Shown here piece after piece: positions 45,721 to 58,045 of a stretch of DNA of 64,000 nucleotides; positions within the stretch are counted from its first letter, which is position 1; the number at the start of each line of letters is the position of its first letter. The translations under genes and the position numbers were made by a program. The stretch covers positions 397,526,249 to 397,590,248 of the forward strand of contig NC_061510.1 in the NCBI RefSeq assembly GCF_022539505.1, given 5' to 3'. Origin of the DNA: Lolium rigidum (taxonomy: Eukaryota > Streptophyta > Magnoliopsida > Poales > Poaceae). Below the pieces are notes generated by a model, which did no database searches, was not told the DNA's origin, and saw only the letters and a list, made by a program, of their open reading frames with translations.

Positions 45721-46161
45721 CATCTTCATGGAAAAACTCAAATAGTGATTCCAATCCGGCCGATGCAAAGCTAACATTTGCCGCACGGCGGCCATGGCGG
45801 AAGTGGCCCACACAACCTCAATATCTGCTGGATAGCGGCCTTTGTCGTGAAGACCTGAACTCGCCTGGCCGGCGCAATCCCAACATGTGCCGGCCGGCAC
45901 CGTTAATTTCTCGCTTATGATAGGCAAGCGATGTTCTTCACTTTTTCCATATAATAGTTATGTTGGCAAGCAAGGACAAAAGGCTTGGGTGAGAGCTATT
46001 TGTACTTAACCCTTTAGGCAACTTCTAGGTCCTTCGTATAAAATCTAAACATTTATGGTCTCTTTCAGTCACGCCATTTGAGTTCCCTTACCTCAAAGAA
46101 GATTTTACTGTACATTCTACTACATATTTTAGGAGCATGGAGGGAGTAGGTCTTTTGGTTA
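45721..46161. other. Duplicated segment, no clear gene
   Basis: 45955-46161 is similar to 40572-40760. A minus-strand frame (45706-45927, 73 codons) is unrecognised. GGAGGGAGTA at 46139-46148 looks like a lone Stowaway end. Confidence 0.4.
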
Positions 46162-46422
46162 GAGCAAGTACAATAAGTTCTAGTCAGCTAACTATAAGAA
46201 TTAAAATAATATATTTATGTCTAGTTGGAGGAGAAAGAAGCTGATAGATAATGTAAGTGAGCTCTTATACAAAACTAGCTCTACCACGTGCTCCTAAACA
46301 AGTTATGTGAATGAAAGGTGGGTCCTCCATTGATAAAGTTATACTTGTTTCCTACATGTTGACTACAGATGATATTGCATCTTATTTATAGTCAACAACC
46401 GGCTATACTATTGGAGTTGCTC
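46162..46422. mobile_element. Tourist-like MITE, 261 bp
   Basis: Ends GAGCAAGTACAATAAG and (complement) GAGCAACTCCAATAGT, TTA at 46159-46161 and 46423-46425. It is absent from the duplicate at 40.76 kb, which gives the empty site. Same family as 38463-39019. Confidence 0.92.
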
Positions 46423-46425
46423 TTA

Positions 46426-46966
46426 AAATGGTTTGAACCGATGCTAGGCCCAAGGACAGTTTAGCAATTTCCTTTGGGCGTATCTATTTTTTTGACACCT
46501 TTACGGTGTAAATTTTCATATATGTACCAACAAAACTGTACAACAACACACGGTCCAAAAGATTAAGGAATTACATCAAGGCAGAAGAAAATGAAAGAGA
46601 AAAAGCATTTCCAGTAGACAAGAAAAGACAACACCCGGTCAATAAGAGGTTGGACTATAGTCGCCTTTACTTCTATATATACTAACGCACCAGCATGTCA
46701 CTTTGACAACACCATTTCGGCAACGACTAAAAGATGCTTGAATTGCTTGGAAGATAAAGTCATTTTTTCGCACCTTTCAAATATTCTAGGAAATATAAGC
46801 CACTATTTCTAAGAAACAAGAACCCTGAAAGGTATCCCGAGCCAGGCTAAACATGTTTGAAAAGGTGAAAAGGGCACATTCAAAGACCACTGAATTTTTA
46901 CTGCATTCCAACAGTTTATGGCGAAACCGCACTCGAAAAACAGGCGCACCTATTTCTGTCTCTCTA
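46426..46966. other. Intergenic, nothing recognised
   Basis: First 60 bp continue the duplicated segment shared with 40.8 kb. The rest shows no features. Confidence 0.4.
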
Positions 46967-49537
46967 CACTACGGTAACCAGTCAAGGTGCCGACGGCCGG
47001 CGGCCATCAGCACAGCTAGCCTTTCCATCGGCACCTTGCTGTCGGCACAATAACGTCTCGGCACAGACCAAATTACCGTCGGCATAGACTGGCCGTTAGC
47101 ACATCATCCTGTGTCGATGGCAAAACCGTCGGCATAGAAATAACGTCTGTTTGATAATTCTAGCTTGAATTTTTTCAAAAAAAATATTTTTTTCCAAATA
47201 TTTTATTCAATTTTTTTACCTAATTTTATTAATCTCTCACATTGACCATTTTAACACTAACTACACTTAATATTAGGTCAAATTCCGCTCGTGGTCAAAC
47301 TTCCCGGATGTTGCACATCTTTATTTTTTGAATTCCAAACAATTACCTACATAAACTACAACGAGTAAGTATATTAATCTTGAATTCAAATGGACAATAA
47401 AATGATTTTTTCTTTTCTATTTAATATGGAATAATTAATATCTTTAAATCCATAAATTAAAATTTGACAAATAAGATATATAAATCGATAAGAAAAATGA
47501 GAGGAATCCAAATATGACTTCTATATCATATTTTGAACCTAAACATGATTTTTCCAAAAATTCATGAGCATCGGATCATTTGGTGGTTGCTTCACAAAAC
47601 ACTCCGTTTTTGAGACTTGAGAAATGGAAAATAGCTTTTTGGTTCGACGAAAACGAAATCTTCCTACTGTAACATTGCTTGCCATCCCAAGATGCATATG
47701 TGTGCAAAATATGGGCAGATTATCACAAACTGTGCCGTGATTATATCGATAACAGTGGTCGTTTGACCTAAATGCCATGAAACCTCGAACGTGATAGCTC
47801 ATTTTGTGAAGGATTTTTTTGTAATGTTTGCAATTTTCTAACTTTAATAGTTTTCCTTGCAACTATGATACATAATATGACACCACGCGAAGGTCTCATA
47901 TTGTTTGGATCGTTTTTGAAGTTGTTATGCCCGTTTCAAACTATATTCAAAATGGTCGGCATGAATATCTTTTGCCCCGGGTCGAGGCTCGCTAAACTTA
48001 CACTGGATCTCTGATAAAATAGCGTGTTGTGAACCTAAATATGTTTTTTACAAAAAATGTTAAGCATTATATTATTTACCTGTAGTTCAAATCTGGTCGG
48101 CCTCCTACCGATTCGGTAGGAATTTGTCTTTTTCATGAGGGGTGGACGGAAATGTTTCAGATACACCGGTTGAGAAATTTCCCATATTAGGTGGTCTAGT
48201 ATTTTCTAAAATGTGTTGGTAGCAATGTGAAACTTTAATTTGGTGGTTGCTTCACAAAACACCCCGTTTTCGGCATCTAAAAAAATAGAAAATAGTTTTT
48301 TCGTGCGATGAAAAGGAAAACTTCCTCCTGCAATATCGTAAGACATCTCAAGATGCACATGTGTGCATAATATGAGCATATTATCACAAACTATGCCGCG
48401 ATTCTATCCATAATATTGGTCGTTTGACCTAAATGCCATGAAACCTCGAACGTGATAGCTCATTTTGTGAAGGATTTTTTGTGATGTTTGCAATTTTCCA
48501 ACTATAATATTTTTACTTACAACTATGACACCACGCGAAGGTTTCACATTGTTTGGATCGTTTTTGAATTTGTTATGCCCGTTTCAAACTATATTCAAAA
48601 CGGCGGGCATGAAGATCCTTTGCCCCGGGCTGAGGCTCGCTAACTTGCACTGGATTTCTGATGAAATAGCATGTTGTGAACCTAAAAAATATTTTTACAA
48701 AAAATCTTGAGCATTATATCATGTACCTATAGTTCAAATCTGGTTAGCCTCTTAACAATTTGGTAGGAATTTGTCTTTTTCATTAGGAGTGGACGGAAAG
48801 GTTCTAGATACCCCAGTTGAGAAAATATCCATCTTAGGTGGTCCAGTATTTTAAAAAAATGTGTTGGTACCAATGTGAAACTTTAATTTGGTGGTTGCTT
48901 CACAAAACACCCCGTTTTCGGCACCTAAAAAAATGGAAAATGGCTTTTTCGTGCGATGAAAAGGAAAATTTCCTCCTACAACATCGTAAGACATCTGAAG
49001 ATGCACATGTGTGCACAATATGGGAACATTATCACAAACTCGAAGATTCTAACCATAACATTGGTTGTTCGACGTGAAAGCCATGAAACATCGGATATGA
49101 TAGCTCATTTTTTAGAAGGGTTTTTGAGATATTTGCAATATTCCAAGTTTGATATTTTGCCAAGATAGATCTTATTTTTCTGAAAATTTTGATATATTAT
49201 TTGTATTTTTGTAAATTATAATGATTTAGTTATGATTTTTTTGAAGATTAATGTGGTAAAATGGAAAATAGTATGCCAATGGCTTTGCCGTCGGCACATG
49301 GCTGAAATATGTGTCGCCGGCTTTGCCGTCGGCACAGGCCTCACCCTGTTACCTCGTCGTCACGGCGGAGAGGTTGTGCCGACGGCCAAAACTATGCTGA
49401 CGGTTGCCGTCGGCATAGACCTTCCTGTTCCCACGGCTTTTCTGTGCCGATGGTTTGCCTGCTGGTCTGGCCGGAACGGACCCTGTGCCGACGGTCCCAA
49501 TATTTAGCCGTCAGCACCGCGGCGCGTTCCTGTAGTG
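46967..49537. mobile_element. Complete non-autonomous CACTA element, 2,571 bp
   Basis: Starts CACTACGGTAACCAG and ends (complement) CACTACAGGAACGCG, flanked by CTA at 46964-46966 and 49538-49540. Subterminal repeats GTGCCGACGGC / GCCGTCGGCA lie at 46985-47135 and 49270-49515, the same motif as in the CACTA end at 17.8 kb. The interior is AT-rich, has no transposase, and contains three tandem units of about 655 bp. Confidence 0.93.
47570..49150. repeat. Three tandem units of about 655 bp inside the CACTA
   Basis: The words TGGTGGTTGCTTCACAAAAC (47580, 48241, 48891) and GTGATAGCTCATTTTGTGAA (47788, 48450, variant near 49100) recur in the same order. Units 1 and 2 are closest; unit 3 is shorter at its end. 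Confidence 0.88.
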
Positions 49538-49609
49538 CTACGTCTTTTTCCACACGCTGAAAGCTCCACATGCCGGTCAACTAGTGCTCCTCCGCAAAAG
49601 TTGGTGCCA

Positions 49610-50075
49610 CTAGCTCGTCATCGTGCGCTTCAATTTTCTTGCTCAAATTTTAGTTTGGGAAATATTTAGGCCACTACAGACTGAAATTCAGTGAGTTTGG
49701 GGAAAAACTCACTGAAAAAAAATCAGTGAGTTTCATTTCAGTTGGAGGTCTGACATTATACTTTAAAATTCACCAATTTTTTCTTTAGAAAAATTAAATT
49801 AAATTTGAATCCATGTGTATTATTGAATCATCTAAAATATTTTTTGGCAAGATGTAATGTAATTATTTCGTGGCCAACCAAAATAACAGAAATCTAGTAA
49901 ATTTGGATATAAACTATCAATGAAAGTAATTCCAACGTGGCTCAGATCCTCTTAGGTCAAACAATGGCAATGCATCCACGTACGTACGTACGCAAGTGCA
50001 ATTCCGAGGTAGGGTACAACCATCCAGGAAGTACGTGCATAACCCAAGTCGACCGACACGAGCCCGCAGACAGTA
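49610..50075. repeat. Duplicated 3' flank of the gene family (unit of C4)
   Basis: Matches 42340-42780 in order: AATTTTAGTTTGGGAAATAT, TATTATTGAATCATCTAAAA, GTGGCCAACCA, CTCTTAGGTCAAACAATGGC, (ACGT)n, GTCGACCGACACGAGCC. An extra CAGTGAGTTT repeat occurs at 49688-49730. Confidence 0.65.
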
Positions 50076-50077
50076 GG

Positions 50078-50410
50078 CTAGTAGCCGGTCTCTTCCAGCG
50101 ACGCCGCAGGCGCCAGTTCTGCCACCGTACCTGCCTCCGAAGCTGCCGAACGGTTTGCTACGACCGGTGTACCCTCTGGATGCGATACCACCTGCGGCTC
50201 AGTCGCGAAGAAGTTTTGCTGTGCAGATGAAGATACCAGCGCAGTTGTTGCCGAAGCCCCCGCAGTTGCATCTGTCCACAGCTGCCTAGCCCGGCAGGTC
50301 CTGTATGCCTCCCACGCCCACAAATTAACTGGTTCTTCTCGTCCCCCGCTCCTGCGCCAGCGGCACCGTTCTCTGCGGCGGCCGGAAACAATGCCTGCTG
50401 CTACGACATG
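50078..50410 (-). pseudogene. Gene-family copy C4
   Basis: The core is readable over two phases: AGAGDEKN then a shift, GVGGIQDLPG-like sequence at 50297-50335, then CGGFGNNCAGIFICTAKLL, a TGA near 50205, and in the same phase AAGGIASRGYTGRSKPFGSF and GGRYGGRTGACGV. This matches C3 block by block (GGFINNSSDIF, AAGIASRGHAGDSKPF). The ATG (CATGTCGTAG) runs into a stop after two codons. At least two frameshifts and one stop: a pseudogene. Confidence 0.6.
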
Positions 50411-50529
50411 CGCTGAAAGCCCGATGCAGATGAGGCGGACAGAGATACTCTTTTCTTTCGCACTAGATTCTGTTCTTGCTCTCTCGTGTGAGTTGTGGGC
50501 GTGTGACGCTGTTGATCAAGTTGTGGTAG

Positions 50530-50563
50530 TCTGGTGGAGTCTGCGCCTCTGCGGTATAAGTAG
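50530..50563 (-). promoter_or_regulatory. Core promoter of C4
   Basis: Minus strand CTACTTATACCGC, then GCAGACTCCACCAGACTACC. It carries a 10 bp insertion relative to C3 between the box and ACTCCACC. Confidence 0.65.
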
Positions 50564-50737
50564 CTAGGCGTCCGAAGCGAGGTCGAGAAGAGATCGGGGC
50601 AGGTGGAGCGTGCAAATGAAGTACGTAGTACTAAGTGTTGATGCCCCTCCATGTAGTTAATGTTTCTTTGGAAAAGAGTAAATTCACTGAACTGAGGTGG
50701 AGCTGCGAAGACGAGTCGACTGCTCTCACGCTATACT

Positions 50738-50930
50738 ACCTCCGCCCCAGTTTACTCGTAATACGCATATCCTAGGTTGATAATTTAACCAACGTAACAC
50801 AAAATATATACTATAAAATATAGTATGTCATTAGAAAGTTCAGATGTTATCCTTTTAATTTTATAATATTTATAGTGTAAATCTAATATTATATTGGTCA
50901 AGTTGATGATATTGGGATACGCGTAGACCT
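50738..50930. mobile_element. Truncated Stowaway-like element
   Basis: Begins TACTACCTCCGCCCCAGTTT after the upstream flank of C4. No opposite end found. The following GC-rich piece (50930-51110) is unassigned. Confidence 0.4.
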
Positions 50931-51469
50931 CCCACGCCAAAACGTCTCCACGACAAGCTCCCCCTCCCCCCGGCAGTTCAGGGCGCCCGCCACCACCACG
51001 GCGATGATCCGCGACAGTGGCGGCGAAGGGAGTTCGAGGTGGAGGCCCTCGCGACGGCAAGATTAGAGTTCCCCCTGAGTCGCCCCTAGAGGAGCAATAT
51101 GGGTCGGGAACGGTAACATATTGGAGTAGTGCTCTAGCTAGAGTCTTCAAGGAATTCAAGTTCAAATTCGTAATAATTTTGAGAATTTGAAAAAGAAATC
51201 AGCTAGTTACTCCGATGTTATACATGCGTGCGTAGTTAAACGAGGGATATTGGATATGATGCACAGGGCTAGCTAACTACGCACGAACATAGCGCCATAA
51301 CACGACAACATCCTTTGCCAAATATCCAAGTCTACGCATCATGCAGGCAAAGCATCCACGCGCGCGAGGCACCCTGTCGATCATGGTACTTGCAATGTAC
51401 ATGACGGCAGGACACAACACATGCGTCCTAGCTCGCTAAACCACCGCGACAAGTCAAAGCGTTTGGCGT

Positions 51470-51790
51470 GATGCCACTACCATCTCCTCTAGCGCCATAC
51501 CGGCAACGACAATGGGCTACCGCCGCCAACGAAACTTTTGAACGGGATATCACCGGTGCAACCGGCCCGGCGTACATGGGCGGAGAACCTCCCATCGCGC
51601 CCCGCTACGCTGCCGAATTGTCATGTGACTCTGGTGAAAACCCTGACGCCGTTGTTGCCAAAGCTCCCGCTGAGAAGCCAGAGTAGACAGCCCGGAATCC
51701 CGTCAGGTTCCCAATGTCTCCCACGCCCACCAAGACATTCTCTCGTCCGTGGTTGCGGCTAAAAGAGGCACTTCACCGCGCCGCCTGCTT
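51470..51790 (-). pseudogene. Gene-family copy C5, strongly decayed
   Basis: The core reads RENVLVGVGDIGNLTGFRAV at 51690-51745. A second phase then gives SFGNNGVRVFTRVT and stops at a TGA, corresponding to FGNNGDVF of C6. A later stretch in the same phase gives SVAGRDGRF and FVGGGSPLSL. Conserved GGM is changed to GDI. Upstream alanine-rich start not found. Frameshifts in at least two places. Confidence 0.5.
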
Positions 51791-51844
51791 TGAGCACGAT
51801 ACTGTCCGTCGCGTTTTTAGAATACGTTCTCGCTTTCTGGTGTG

Positions 51845-51872
51845 TCGTGGTGGAGTTGGCGGTTTAAAAAGG
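51845..51872 (-). promoter_or_regulatory. Core promoter of C5
   Basis: Minus strand CCTTTTTAAACCGCCAACTC then CACCACGACAC. Strong match despite the decayed coding part. Confidence 0.65.
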
Positions 51873-51959
51873 CGACGGCGTTGAGGCCAGTTTGGTCGAT
51901 GAGTTTATGAGACGAGTTAGATATCATGAGGAGGAGTAAATTCCAGAGAAACGGAGGTG

Positions 51960-53077
51960 ACTCACATCCTGATCGAAACAATTGAATGTGCTTCCCTGTA
52001 GACTATGTGCTCAACACATGAAGATCGGGCCTGTAAATTCTAATTGAAAAATAGGATGCTATAGGGGTGGCTTAGTGACTTAGTGTGGCTACAACAAATC
52101 GAGAGAGGCCACCTATGCTATAACATCTATCTATTCTATCTATCTTCTATTATATCTATTATATACTAAAAGCAAAATAAGGATGTTTAATAGAGACAAA
52201 TTAGGATGTTTAATACAGACTCCACGTTAATCCACATCATCTAAATTACCGTAGAAGTTAGATTTAATTTACGGCTAAAATTTAATAATATATTATTAGT
52301 TATGTAATATACATAACGTGCCAGATTAGTTACGTAACATATTTAACGTGCCAAATTATTTCTAGCGTAACATGTCTAGCACGGTTCATGTTGAGAGGAG
52401 ATATACCAGAGGTGGAATCTTATGTACTTCCCTGGAATGTATAAGTAGTTGTCCTAAAATAATAATCACATGTATATTCTACCAATAAATCTATTATCAA
52501 TGCCATGATTTAATTAGCTGATTAGTACAACATAATTTCAACATATCACGAGTCCTCTAACTTGCAGATGTCTAACACGCACAGGTACCATCTTATATAT
52601 AAACGAAAACTCGCGTATTTTGGTAGGACGTACTAGAAGCAAACTCTATGGCTGATCGGTCATCAGAAAAATTAGAGTTATTGATACTTACTAAAGCCAC
52701 CTCTAATATTAATGGGCGATGGTAAAACTTCCAAAGAATATATGTACTATCCAATTTTAGCTTATACGCATGCCTGTACGGACATGACATACGGGTATCT
52801 ATGTACGACATGATGGCAGTCTCACGGGAAAATATGAGATGCTGTAAAATTCTGCAAATTTGTAGATAAAAACATAAAGATATCACATAATACATTCCCT
52901 CTATTAAATACCTTAGTACAATACAATTTTTTTTTGAAAAAAATGATGACCATTTTTGTAGACGTTAAATTAACCTTAAAAGCTTTGAAAATGCATATGA
53001 GACCTAAATCATCGAACACGAATGATGTTAGAGAGACACTCATGTTGCCTAAGCCATCAGTATTTACAATCATGTAG
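51960..53077. other. AT-rich intergenic region
   Basis: No gene. Short TATCTATTATATC repeats at 52125-52170 and paired phrases around AACGTGCCA (52315, 52348) suggest an old MITE, but the ends are unclear. Confidence 0.4.
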
Positions 53078-53082
53078 CAAAA

Positions 53083-56000
53083 TGTAATGTCCCAGGTTTA
53101 GAGACGATCGAGGGGTAAAATTTGGAAAGGGATGTGCACTGCATCGTAAATTCTGGGGAAATTTCGCGCTTTTAAAAGAAAACTGCATCGAAGGGGGGAC
53201 AAGTTTCTCTCTCGACACCTTACAGGGTTAGGGTTTCGAGAGTGCGACAAACTTGCTTCTCACTCAACTAATTTAGGGTTTTGAGAAGAGAGGAGAGTAG
53301 TGCATTACAACTTAAGTTGCATGATTGAATTCAAACACAAGTTGTGTTTGAATTTCAAATTTAAAACATCATATGAATATCTCATAATTCAAATTTGAGA
53401 TAATTCATTAAACAAATTATAAATAAGCAAAAATATAAATAGTACAACTATTATACAAAGCTCATTAGAGAAAATTGGAGCTTTATTGATAATCACACAA
53501 GATACATTGTTAATTACAATATTCATAACTGAATTAAGAACTATTACAACACATTACAAGAATTGACTAAATGGAAAAAGAAAAAGGAAAATTACAAGTC
53601 AACTAAATGACCTAAACTACATTGTTGATCTTCATGAATTCCTTGATCAAGATGATCTTGAGTTTCATCTTGATCATCCCCAAGTTCCCTGCATACACAC
53701 AAAGAAGAAAAACAAGTTATGCCAAGTGGCAAAGCCACTTGGCAAGTTAGCAAAAGAAAGTGTAAATGGAGAGGATATGACCATGATCAGCCGAGCTGAT
53801 CCATCCACTGGACCAAGTACCAACCATCACACACATAGGCAGCTCACAAGCCTGTGTGCATGTCACACAACACACACAAGCCAGGGAGAGTCACCAACAA
53901 GTGCCAGGCACTGCTGTCGACCAAGAGAGCCAAGTGAGGGCCATATAAAACCTTTTCCACCGCCAGAACTAAAGCAGTTCATCAGCAGCAACTCAAAAGG
54001 GTAAGAACACCAAGAACAGCAAGAACAGGTGAACAGTCAGAGTTGTCTCACCTATTCCACAATCACCAGAAACAAACCAAGCATCAAAGCTTGCAAGGAG
54101 GAGCAGGGCAAGCACACTAAGTATCCAGAAGAAATCCTCTACAACAACACTTTAATCTAGGAGCTGGAGTGAGGTATACCCATCATCATGAACAAACCAG
54201 ATGGTTTTGTTCATAAATTGCACAGGCATGATCACACAAGCACACAAAGGGTGGAGTAACCCTGTTTTGATCATCATTTGGTCATAGACCAAGTGTAACC
54301 TGGTAGAAATGGCAAGGACCAGGGATTAATCAAAGCCTATGTCCATGGTTATGCCAACCAGACAAGTGGTAGCATCTTCCAAATGGAATTAGGAAGGAAA
54401 ACCATCCCAGAGACTTACCCAAATATACACAGACTACACTAGCCCTTTTAAAACCATCAGAAATGTAGAGAAATATGTCTACTGCAATTATTTTTCAACA
54501 TCAAAAGCATCTGGCAACCAAATATGGTTAAACCAGAGAGCAACTGTCCACACACATCAAGCCAACAAGGGTGGGAGCTTCCTGAACATCAAAGAATTGC
54601 TGTTGAGGCCACCTCAACCACTAAAACAGCCAAACCACCAAGCCCAGCACTTATATCATTACCCAGATGGGTTCAAAGAAGAGCTAGGGTTCCCAACAGT
54701 TGTTGGCATCCCTCTAGCTCAAGCAAATTAACTGTAAGAGTCATCACTGCAAGCAGTTCATCTCATTTATCCAGTAAACAAGGACAAGTTATACAGATAA
54801 ATGAAATTCATAAATCACAAGCAACTAGAACACTTGCACATGATCCAGAGGATCATTGCAAGCATCAGCCGATGCTTGAGCAAGCAACAACACACATCGA
54901 CATAAGCCCTGTGTGACACACACATCATCAGGGGTGAGCGCAGCGATGAGGCACAGGACAACACAGCAGCTTTTACAAGCAACTGATGATCACAAGATCA
55001 TCAGAAGCTTGCTAGAGCATGCTACAACATGCTAGAACCCATTCCAAGTATTAATACATGGACCAGATAATTAAATCAAACATATAACTGAACAATTGCA
55101 TCACAGATAAGTGAATTAGGCAGCACAATTGTATCCGTAAGCACTCCATCAAGGGATGGAGTCTGTTAATTCAACGACTAGGCTCAATTGAGCATGTCCA
55201 TGAATTAGAGCACAAATAATAGCACATCGAGGAGCACGGCACTTGCCAAAGGCAAGGATCATGCGAGCATGAACAAGCCGGGGAAAGCAATTGCATACAC
55301 ATGAGAGGCATGGTATACGGTGGCAACGAGCGAGGAGCCAATAAAATTAAGCAAAGCATCACAGAGTATGCTCATGAACAAGAGTTCATAAGTTGCAATA
55401 ACAAATTATAGAGCGAGAATAGCACGGACACAACGGCTAGGATCCATGGCGGATGCACAACGAAGACGACAGACAACACGACACAGACAGCATACGCGCA
55501 TACATAGCTAGCAAGGCGCAGCAGCAGCATCACGGCATGGCCAGCATCTCTACGAGGAGAAGCAGGCCAGCGGCCAGAGCTAGACAAGAAGAGGAGGAGA
55601 AGAGGTAGAACAGGTAGAAAAGGAGAAGGAGGAGCACATACCGGGGAGGAGATGGATGACACGGCCATGGCGACCACGGCGGCGCACACCAGAGCACACG
55701 GCGGCACCAGGCCTGGCCAAGCCAAGCCCTGGCGACCACCACAGCACCCCAGCGCTGCACCACACGCCCTGGGGAGCGCCAGGAAGAAGGGCCACGGCCT
55801 CTCCAACGCGCGGCGGCGACGGACGCTGAAGGCCTGGCGCACTGGAGGGTCGATGGCGAGCGAACGGGGACGCAAGCGTCAGATCGACGCGGACCATCAG
55901 GTCCGCCGTCGAGAGGCGGTCCAGATCCACACCACCTCGTCGCCGGCGACGGCCGGAGGCGGCGGGATTTAATCGGCGACGGCAAGGGCGATTTCCATAT

Positions 56001-58040
56001 CGCCAGAGCTCTGGGGATTAGGGTTTCGCGAGGGAGAGGGGAGGAAGTGAGGGCGACCGAGTGGGCCGGACCGTGCCAACTGGGGTTGAGCCCAACCCAC
56101 TCGGGTTCACCCCGACAGGTGGGCCCGAGGGCTTTTTTGGCATTTCATAAATGCCCATTTAAGTAAAATCTTCCACATAATTTTATAAAATAAATATAGC
56201 TCTAAAAAAATAATTAAAAATATGAAAACCACTCAGGATAAAATTCTCTATCATAATAAAATTATTAAAATATGAAATGGAATTTTTGAATACAAACATT
56301 ATTAAGTCCTAATTTGATGATTAAAATAATCATTTAAATCACACCTTATATTTTCAATAATGAAAATAAGTCCATTAATGCTTTTGGACTTTAAAAACAC
56401 CTTGACAACATTTCAAGGTTGTATTTTACCCTAAACAGAGTATCCCTAAATCATTCCTAGTATTAACCTCTCACATGATAAAAACACTGGAAGGGGGGAA
56501 CAACCCTAAAAATGGAATCATGCATAATTGCTTCTTTAACCATTGCACTTATCGGACAATGATGCTATTATTCAGCAATGGAGGACAAGGGTCAGTCCAC
56601 ACCATCCAACTGCAACACTTTGCAGTGTTCAGGCAAGTTCATCACTTGCTCATGTCATTCGAGTATTTTTACCAAATTACTTGCAAAGTACTATGTTTAC
56701 CACTATTGCATAAAAAGCAAAACCACTATTTTCATAACTATGAATATGACTAAGTGGTGGGCAATGGAACCATGGATTGTGTTGATATGGTGGAGGTTCC
56801 ATTGCAAGGGTTATATCCATCTAGGATTAACCAACAAATGTCGTCCAGTGATTCTTGTGCCGTAATAACCGTGTTAACCATAAGATCCGGAGTGGGACAG
56901 AGTAGTCAAAAGTGTTTCCACCTCTCGTTCACCAACGGATGCGCATTACTGTAGGCACTTGATCTCGAGAGACAAGATGCAGGGTGGGGAACCCGTAGAA
57001 GTCCCCACGGTAATGTGGTCTATGATGGGTTGCAACTGCCGGCGAAGGAATGTATGGCCTAGAGCCCTGCATTGAGGTCGTGGTCGGGGTCCATCCTTAA
57101 TTGGTGTAAGAGGACCGGCGAGGACCCAGGGTCGGAGATTGCAACAAAGGGTGGGTGTTCGAGGTAGCGGAGGAACATGATTGGCTAGACCTTATACCGG
57201 GCCTCACACCGAAGGAAGTGTGGACGGGAAAGCTGCCCGGTTGGCACCAAGGTTAAGATCTCTTATGGGTAAAGCAACACACCCTGCGAGAGTGTAATGA
57301 ATCGTGACCTGTCACTCCACTGTTCCGGGATTTGGAACTGCGAACGCTGCCGGAAAGGAACTCCATGAAGTTCTAGTAAACCAGTGAAGGCTGACGGACA
57401 TAGTTCTTTGGAATAAAAGCAACCTCTTGAAGAAATGTTTATCAAAACCTGCATTGGTATTAGACTTTCTGGTCTAATATCGTGGCTAGTGCATTAAACA
57501 CCTCTTTTCTATAATGAACTTGTTGAGTACGCTCGTACTCATACCACTCTTAAATCCCCGCTTAGATTGTCCGAATCGACGGAGGAGGACAACGACGACC
57601 CTGAAGGAGCCGAAGTCATCGGCTATGAAAAACCAGACCTCTCTGGAGGTGTTGAAGGTGTAGACTACCTCATAGTCTACGGGACCGGAGAAGGTTCCGG
57701 AGGAGAGCAAGCTTAGACCTACCGAGTAGTAGTAGCATTCGAGCAGTACGAACTCTTAGTACTTGACTGCTCGAGGGAATAAAATGTATAACTTAGTAAG
57801 ACTCTGATATTGTAAGATAAGTCGGGTTCGCCTCGAACCCAGGAGTATTCCTCTTAGGACCCAAGAGGAGCTCCGAGATGATATGTACATGTTGCTTGTA
57901 ATAATAAATGAATGAGTTATGGACCTGCTATGTTCTGTTGTACTACTCTGAGGGATGTAATATTTGCGGATTGGTACTTCGTGAATGTTATATCAACGAC
58001 TGGCATACTACAACATGCAGTGGTATGCAGGGTCACCACA
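53083..58040 (+). mobile_element. 4.96 kb solo LTR of a LARD-type family
   Basis: Starts TGTAATGTCCCAGG and ends GGTATGCAGGGTCACCACA, with CAAAA at 53078-53082 and 58041-58045. The first 110 bp (CTGGGGAAATTTCGCGCTTT) and the last 1.5 kb resemble the LARD LTR at 20.6-27.3 kb; the middle does not. There is no interior or second LTR. The length suits barley Sukkula-type LARD LTRs (from memory). The GC-rich region at 55.6-56.1 kb contains frames up to 167 codons, but they conflict with each other and are not believable genes. Confidence 0.92.
53944..53950 (+). promoter_or_regulatory. Possible TATA box in the solo LTR
   Basis: GGCCATATAAAACCTTTTCC. Position differs from that in the LARD LTR. Confidence 0.3.
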
Positions 58041-58045
58041 CAAAA

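Noticed and set aside
50928..50950. CCTCCCACGCC resembling the gene-family core word
   Set aside because: The translation around it does not continue the family motif and no family promoter follows. Likely chance.
55372..55985. Minus-strand frames of 116-167 codons in GC-rich DNA
   Set aside because: They lie inside the solo LTR, conflict with each other and show no domain.
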